NCBI RefSeq assembly: GCF_011397635.1
Contig: NC_064766.1
Location: forward strand, 42,967,600 to 43,031,599
DNA from: Epinephelus fuscoguttatus
Taxonomy: Eukaryota; Chordata; Actinopteri; Perciformes; Serranidae
DNA length: 64,000 nucleotides
Direction: 5' to 3'
The notes under the pieces: generated by a model
The model's input: only the letters and a program-made list of their open reading frames with translations
Databases searched by the model: none
Told to the model about the DNA's origin: nothing
In this document: positions 59,678 to 64,000 of the stretch, piece after piece
Numbering within the stretch: the first letter of the stretch is position 1
How the letters are laid out: the number at the start of each line of letters is the position of its first letter
Made by a program: the position numbers and the translations under genes

Positions 59678-59732
59678 TCTGAAGGCTCTCGGCTGCAGAG
59701 GGAGATGAAGGCCTACATGTCCGCCATTAAAG
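59678..59732 (+). CDS. amph: amph coding exon 3
   Basis: Acceptor TTGTGTCAG and donor AAAG|GTGAGA. The exon encodes SEGSRLQREMKAYMSAIK and the first base of a Gly codon (phase 1). It corresponds to EGTRLQRELRGYLAAIK in human amphiphysin, BAR helix 1. Confidence 0.96.
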
Positions 59733-59820
59733 GTGAGAAAAACTTTATTGTTAAGTCTCACAGAGACAAAATGATTTAGAAAACTCTGTCCGTCAGCTGA
59801 CTGAGTTTTTGTCCCTGCAG

Positions 59821-59915
59821 GGATGCAGCAGGCCTCCATCAACCTGACTCAGTCTCTGCATGAAGTCTACGAACCGGACTGGCACGGAAAAGATGACGTC
59901 ATGGTCATTGGGAAG
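59821..59915 (+). CDS. amph: amph coding exon 4
   Basis: The acceptor GTCCCTGCAG precedes the completion of the Gly codon. The exon then reads MQQASINLTQSLHEVYEPDW followed by HGKDDVMVIGK, with donor GGAAG|GTCAGA. The LHEVYEPDW motif is diagnostic for the amphiphysin/BIN1 N-BAR fold. Intron 4 is 3.3 kb and mostly repeat. Confidence 0.96.
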
Positions 59916-60154
59916 GTCAGAGTCACAGAATCACCCACATAACACCTGAACACATCACAGACAGATGAAGGTGTCTTCACAAACAGCCAAACTGAAACTT
60001 AAATCTTTGAGACGTTTGTGTTGTGGTGCCAAGAGTCGCCACGTCAGTGTTACCACAAACACTTGTAATGATCAGGTGATTAATGATAGCTGTTATCACA
60101 TGATGTCATGTTTGTAACTGGTGACATCACAGTGAGGAGAAACAGAATCATGCC

Positions 60155-60405
60155 CTGTCTGAGAATCACCGCCTTGTTGTGGTTGAGGGGTTTGAGCTTC
60201 CCTGCGACACTGGAGGCAACAGCTCCTCCAACAGGGTCTCCCAAGGCCACTTGGTCCCAGGTGAGGGGCCAGACCAAGAGCTACTGTCCGACCCTGAACA
60301 TGGAGGTGGAGACTCCTCCTGGAGCCAGACCAGAGGGCGGAGCTTGCTAGCTTATCACCGTGGTTTAAATCAGCCCACCCCACAGGACACCAGGTGCCCC
60401 CCCAG
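60155..60405 (+). mobile_element. 5' fragment of the teleost LINE
   Basis: The words GGTTGAGGGGTTTGAGC and GGTGAGGGGCCAGACCAAG match the 5' part of the LINE at 31343 (GGTGGAGGGGTTTG, GGGGCCAGACAAAG). Only the 5' part is present. It lies in amph intron 4. Confidence 0.6.
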
Positions 60406-60539
60406 ACCATTTTCTAATTCACAGAGAAAATGTGTTCATTCATGCAGAGATTTTTTTTTGCACTTTTCATATAATTAGCTTTTTCACCGCCCTGACAACT
60501 GTCTTGAAAACCATTCTGACAGCCGCCCTTACATCTCAG

Positions 60540-60712
60540 TTGCTCTTCCTGAAGTTTCTACCGTTTTTTCCCCGTTAAAGGGTTTTTTGGGGAGTTTTTC
60601 CTGATCAGCTGTGAGGGTCATAAGGACAGAGGGATGTCGTATGCTGTAAAGCCCTGTGAGGCAAATTGTGATTTGTGATATTGGGCTTTATAAATAAAAC
60701 TGATTGATTGAC
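60540..60712 (+). mobile_element. 3' tail of a non-LTR retroelement
   Basis: GGAGTTTTTCCTGATCAGC, GTATGCTGTAAAGCCCTGTG and TATTGGGCTTTATAAATAAA, followed by (TTGA)n, form the 3' end of a common teleost LINE or LINE-tailed SINE. Diverged 12-bp units lie on its left (60487-60530) and the main array on its right, so it sits inside the minisatellite. Confidence 0.65.
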
Positions 60713-62790
60713 AACTGTTCTGACAACTGTCCTGACATCAGCCCTGACAACTGTCCTGACAACCACCCTGACATCAGCCCTGACAACTGTCCTGACATCA
60801 GCCCTGACAACTGTCCTGACAACCACCCTGACATCAGCCCTGACAACTGTCCTGACATCAGCCCTGACAACTGTCCTGACAACCACCCTGACAACAGCCC
60901 TGACAACAGCCCTGACAACTGTCCTGACAACCACCCTGACAACTGTCCTGACATCAGCCCTGACAACTGTCCTGACATCAGCCCTGACAACTGTCCTGAC
61001 AACCACCCTGACATCAGCCCTGACAACTGTCCTGACATCAGCCCTGACAACTGTCCTGACAACCACCCTGACATCAGCCCTGACAACTGTCCTGACAACC
61101 ACCCTGACATCAGCCCTGACAACTGTCCTGACAACCACCCTGACATCAGCCCTGACAACTGTCCTGACATCAGCCCTGACAACTGTCCTGACATCAGCCC
61201 TGACAACTGTCCTGACAACCACCCTGACATCAGCCCTGACAACTGTCCTGACAACCACCCTGACATCAGCCCTGACAACTGTCCTGACAACAGCCCTGAC
61301 AACTGTCCTGACAACAGCCTGACAACTGTCCTGACATCAGCCCTGACAACTGTCCTGACATCAGCCCTGACAACTGTCCTGACAACCACCCTGACATCAG
61401 CCCTGACAACTGTCCTGACATCAGCCTGACAACTGTCCTGACAACCACCCTGACATCAGCCCTGACAACTGTCCTGACATCAGCCCTGACAACTGTCCTG
61501 ACAACAGCCCTGACAACTGACCTGACAACCACCCTGACATCAGCCCTGACAACTGTCCTGACAACCACCCTGACATCAGCCCTGACAACTGTCCTGACAT
61601 CAGCCCTGACAACTGTCCTGACAACAGCCCTGACAACTGTCCTGACAACCACCCTGACAACAGCCCTGACAACTGTCCTGACAACCACCCTGACAACATC
61701 CCTGATAACCGTTCTGACAACCGACCTGACAACCGTCCTTACAACAGCCCTGACAACTGTCCTGACATCAGCCCTGACAACTGCCCTGACATCAGCCCTG
61801 ACAACTGTCCTGACATCAGCCCTGACAACTGTCCTGACATCAGCCCTGACAACTGTCCTGACAACCACCCTGACATCAGCCCTGACAACTGTCCTGACAA
61901 CAGCCCTGACAACTGTCCTGACAACAGCCTGACAACTGTCCTGACATCAGCCCTGACAACTGTCCTGACAACAGCCCTGACAACTGTCCTGACAACCACC
62001 CTGACAACAGCCCTGACAACTGTCCTGACAACAGCCCTGACAACTGTCCTGACAACCACCCTGACAACAGCCCTGACAACTGTCCTGACAACCACCCTGA
62101 CAACATCCCTGATAACCGTTCTGACAACCGACCTGACAACCGTCCTTACAACAGCCCTGACAACTGACCTGACAACTGTCCTGACAACCGTCTTTACCAC
62201 AGCCCTGACAACTGACCTGACAACTGTCCTGACAACCGTCTTTACCACAGCCCTGACAACTGCCCTGACAACCACCCTGACAACCGTCTTTACCACAGTC
62301 CTGACAACTGACCTGACAACCGTCTTTACCACAGCCCTGACAACTGTCCTGACAACCGTCTTTACCACAGCCCTGACAACTGACCTGATAACTGTCCTGA
62401 CAACCGTTTTTACCACAGCCCTGGCAACTGACCTGACAACTGTCCTGACAACCGCCCTGACAACCGTCCTTACAACAGCCCTGACAACCGAACTGACAGC
62501 TGTCCTGACAACCACCCTGACAACCATTCTGACAACTGTCCAGACAACTGCCCTGACAACTGTTCTGACAACTGTCCTGACAACTATTCTGACAACTGTT
62601 CTGACAATCATCCTTTCAACTGCCCTTACAACCATCTTTACCACCGCCCTGACAACTTCCCTGACAACCGTCCTTACAACCACCCTTTCAACGGTCTTAA
62701 CGATCACCCTGACAACCGCCCCGACAATTGTCCTGACAACCATCCTGACAACCGCCCTGACAACCACCCTGACAACTGTCCTAGCAACTA
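60712..62790. repeat. 12-bp minisatellite in amph intron 4
   Basis: About 170 tandem 12-bp words, mostly CTGACAACTGTC, CTGACATCAGCC, CTGACAACCACC and CTGACAACAGCC in irregular order. The right third has diverged words (CTGACAACCGTC, TTTACCACAGCC, CTGATAACC). Sub-blocks recur, for example the segment with CATCCCTGATAACCGTTC at about 61696 and 62104. Open frames on both strands are artefacts of the four-codon unit. Confidence 0.96.
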
Positions 62791-63194
62791 CCCAGAAGAG
62801 CATTCCCCCGATGTGTTCATGGTGGCAGCAGCTGCTTCATACCCCCACTTGCCGTGTCTGACACTGCTTCGTGTCTGCTGCTTCCTTCTCTCTGAAATGA
62901 CCGCAGGTTGCCCGTTCATGCTCAGTGCTATAAAAAGCAGCGTAAAGTGTCCAAGTGCATAAAAAACTCATCAAAATAAAACTTGTTTTTTAAAAAAAAA
63001 ACTGCCAGGGGTGGATCTTTCAGATCCCCTGACAGTCGTCCAGGCTTACCCTGCCTACATGTGTGGGGCCACCGACTGGCCTCTGACCTCCTGGCATCGG
63101 CCCCCTGCCAGTAAAAGTTGACTGTCTTTTTCATAACAGAATAAAGTTTTGATGTGTCACTATGACAACATAAGTTGATGTGTGTTTGCCACAG
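62791..63194. other. amph intron 4, 3' end
   Basis: A poly-A tract at about 62990-63000 is followed by a segment bounded by ACTGCCAGGGG and, in inverse, ACTGGCAGGGG (63001-63117). It may be a small element. No gene. Confidence 0.35.
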
Positions 63195-63290
63195 GACTGT
63201 GATGCATTGTGGGAGGACTTTCATAACAAGCTGGTGGACTCGACGCTGCTGGACCTTGACGCGTACCTGCAGCAGTTTCCAGACCTCAAA
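63195..63290 (+). CDS. amph: amph coding exon 5
   Basis: Acceptor GTTTGCCACAG and donor CTCAAA|GTAACA. It encodes 32 codons, [20 protein letters not shown] then [12 protein letters not shown]. Human amphiphysin has CDVLWEDFHQKLVDGSLLT here, closer than BIN1 (DLLWMDYHQKLVDQ), which supports amph over bin1. Confidence 0.97.
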
Positions 63291-63386
63291 GTAACAAACC
63301 GTTTGTTATCTGGTGAAAGATTCTTTGACAGTGTTGATGCAGAAGCTGATTCTTCAACGTAAAACTGAAACTTCGTGACATTTCAG

Positions 63387-63494
63387 ACTCGTGTGGCCAA
63401 AAGAAGTCGGAAACTCATCGACTACGACAGCGCTCGTCATCATGTGGAGACTCTGCAGATGTCAGGGATGAAGAACGACCGTAAGATAACAAAG
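63387..63494 (+). CDS. amph: amph coding exon 6
   Basis: Acceptor GACATTTCAG and donor ACAAAG|GTGAGC. It encodes 36 codons, TRVAKRSRKLIDYDSARHHV then ETLQMSGMKNDRKITK. It contains the KRSRK basic cluster and the DYDSARHH motif of the N-BAR concave membrane-binding surface. Confidence 0.97.
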
Positions 63495-63608
63495 GTGAGC
63501 TTGGTGATCTGTGATGAAACATGGGTTTCATACAGCAGCTGTTACCTGTGGTGTGTTCAGGTGCTGCTTGGAGGTCAGTTTGTTAATCAGACTTGTTTCT
63601 GTTTGAAG

Positions 63609-63694
63609 GCAGAGGAAGAGTTGAAAAAGGCTCAGAAAGTGTTTGATGAGTTGAACGTTGGTCTACAGGACGAACTGCCGACTCTGTGGGACAG
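63609..63694 (+). CDS. amph: amph coding exon 7
   Basis: Acceptor TCTGTTTGAAG and donor ACAG|GTAATT. It encodes AEEELKKAQKVFDELNVGLQ then DELPTLWD and two bases of the next codon. It matches AEEEFQKAQKVFEEFNVDLQ in human amphiphysin. Later exons (rest of the BAR domain, the clathrin/AP2 region and the SH3 domain) are outside the window. Confidence 0.97.
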
Positions 63695-63710
63695 GTAATT
63701 CGTGTCTTAA

Positions 63711-64000
63711 GCCCTAATTGGACGGGATTATTTTAACATGGAGACGTGGGGTAAAGTAATTATTACCAGAGATTTTAGTCCCGTCTGAGCAAGCCGTGTC
63801 TGTAATCATTATGGATAATGTCAGTAAAAATTACAGTGACTTTTACCTTCTGTAAACGGTCGGGAGAAAACACCTGGCCCAATATTAATCCCGTGCTAAC
63901 GCGATCCTCTGTAAAAATGTGTGTAAAAATTTCTTCACGTCCTGTTTACAACCATTTTGCTGCGTTTACAACTGGTTTTACGCGTTTTTTCGATGATGGA
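63711..64000. mobile_element. Possible DNA-transposon start in amph intron 7, cut by window end
   Basis: The word GCCCTAATTGGACGGGATTA and the following TAAAGTAATTATTACC and CCCGTCTGAGCAAG look like the end of a dispersed teleost DNA element. The other end is outside the window, so this is tentative. Confidence 0.3.

Noticed and set aside
60605..62803. Repetitive frames in amph intron 4
   Set aside because: They are due to the 12-bp unit; they lie within an intron on both strands.

Overview
The window comes from a bony fish, most likely a spiny-rayed teleost. The mobile elements point there: a teleost tRNA-type SINE, L2 and other non-LTR retrotransposons, Tc1, Harbinger-like, hAT-like and TTAA-targeting DNA elements, and many (CA)n tracts. 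The genes are vertebrate genes with introns. The species cannot be named from the sequence.

Three protein-coding genes are supported. Exon 1 of an MPLKIP-like gene lies on the minus strand at 860-1183. A complete two-exon inhba gene (inhibin/activin beta A) is on the minus strand, with exons at 33557-33974 and 28946-29736. The first seven coding exons of amph (amphiphysin, N-BAR domain) are on the plus strand from 55243 to 63694, and the gene runs off the right edge. In human, MPLKIP, INHBA and AMPH all lie in 7p14, so the trio looks like a compressed conserved-synteny block.

The rest is repeat. About 30 kb, close to half the window, is minisatellite. From left to right: a 32-bp unit (1-547), an 11/22-bp GGGG-containing unit (about 5870-6840), a 27-bp unit (7981-9433) joined directly to a 24-bp unit (9434-18567), a 54-bp unit (about 23831-25076), an AGY/GGY trinucleotide array split by a solo LTR (25191-27290), a 9/10-bp array touching the inhba start codon (33994-34408), a 33-bp array (about 38280-52383) and a 12-bp array in amph intron 4 (about 60712-62790). 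Most units are a multiple of three without stops, which creates very long spurious open frames on both strands. None of these arrays looks coding.

Mobile elements sit between and inside the arrays and give relative ages. A SINE is cut by two DNA elements (2411-4350). Two TTAA-flanked elements sit inside the 33-bp array. A solo LTR sits inside the trinucleotide array, a LINE tail inside the 12-bp array, and an ISL2EU-like element inside an hAT-like element in amph intron 1. A dead Tc1 copy (52895-54517) and a nearly full-length dead L2 (35253-38226) are the largest recognisable transposons. No RNA gene, CRISPR array or operon is present. I see no new defence or metabolic system; the unusual content is the tandem-repeat architecture and its contact with gene control regions.
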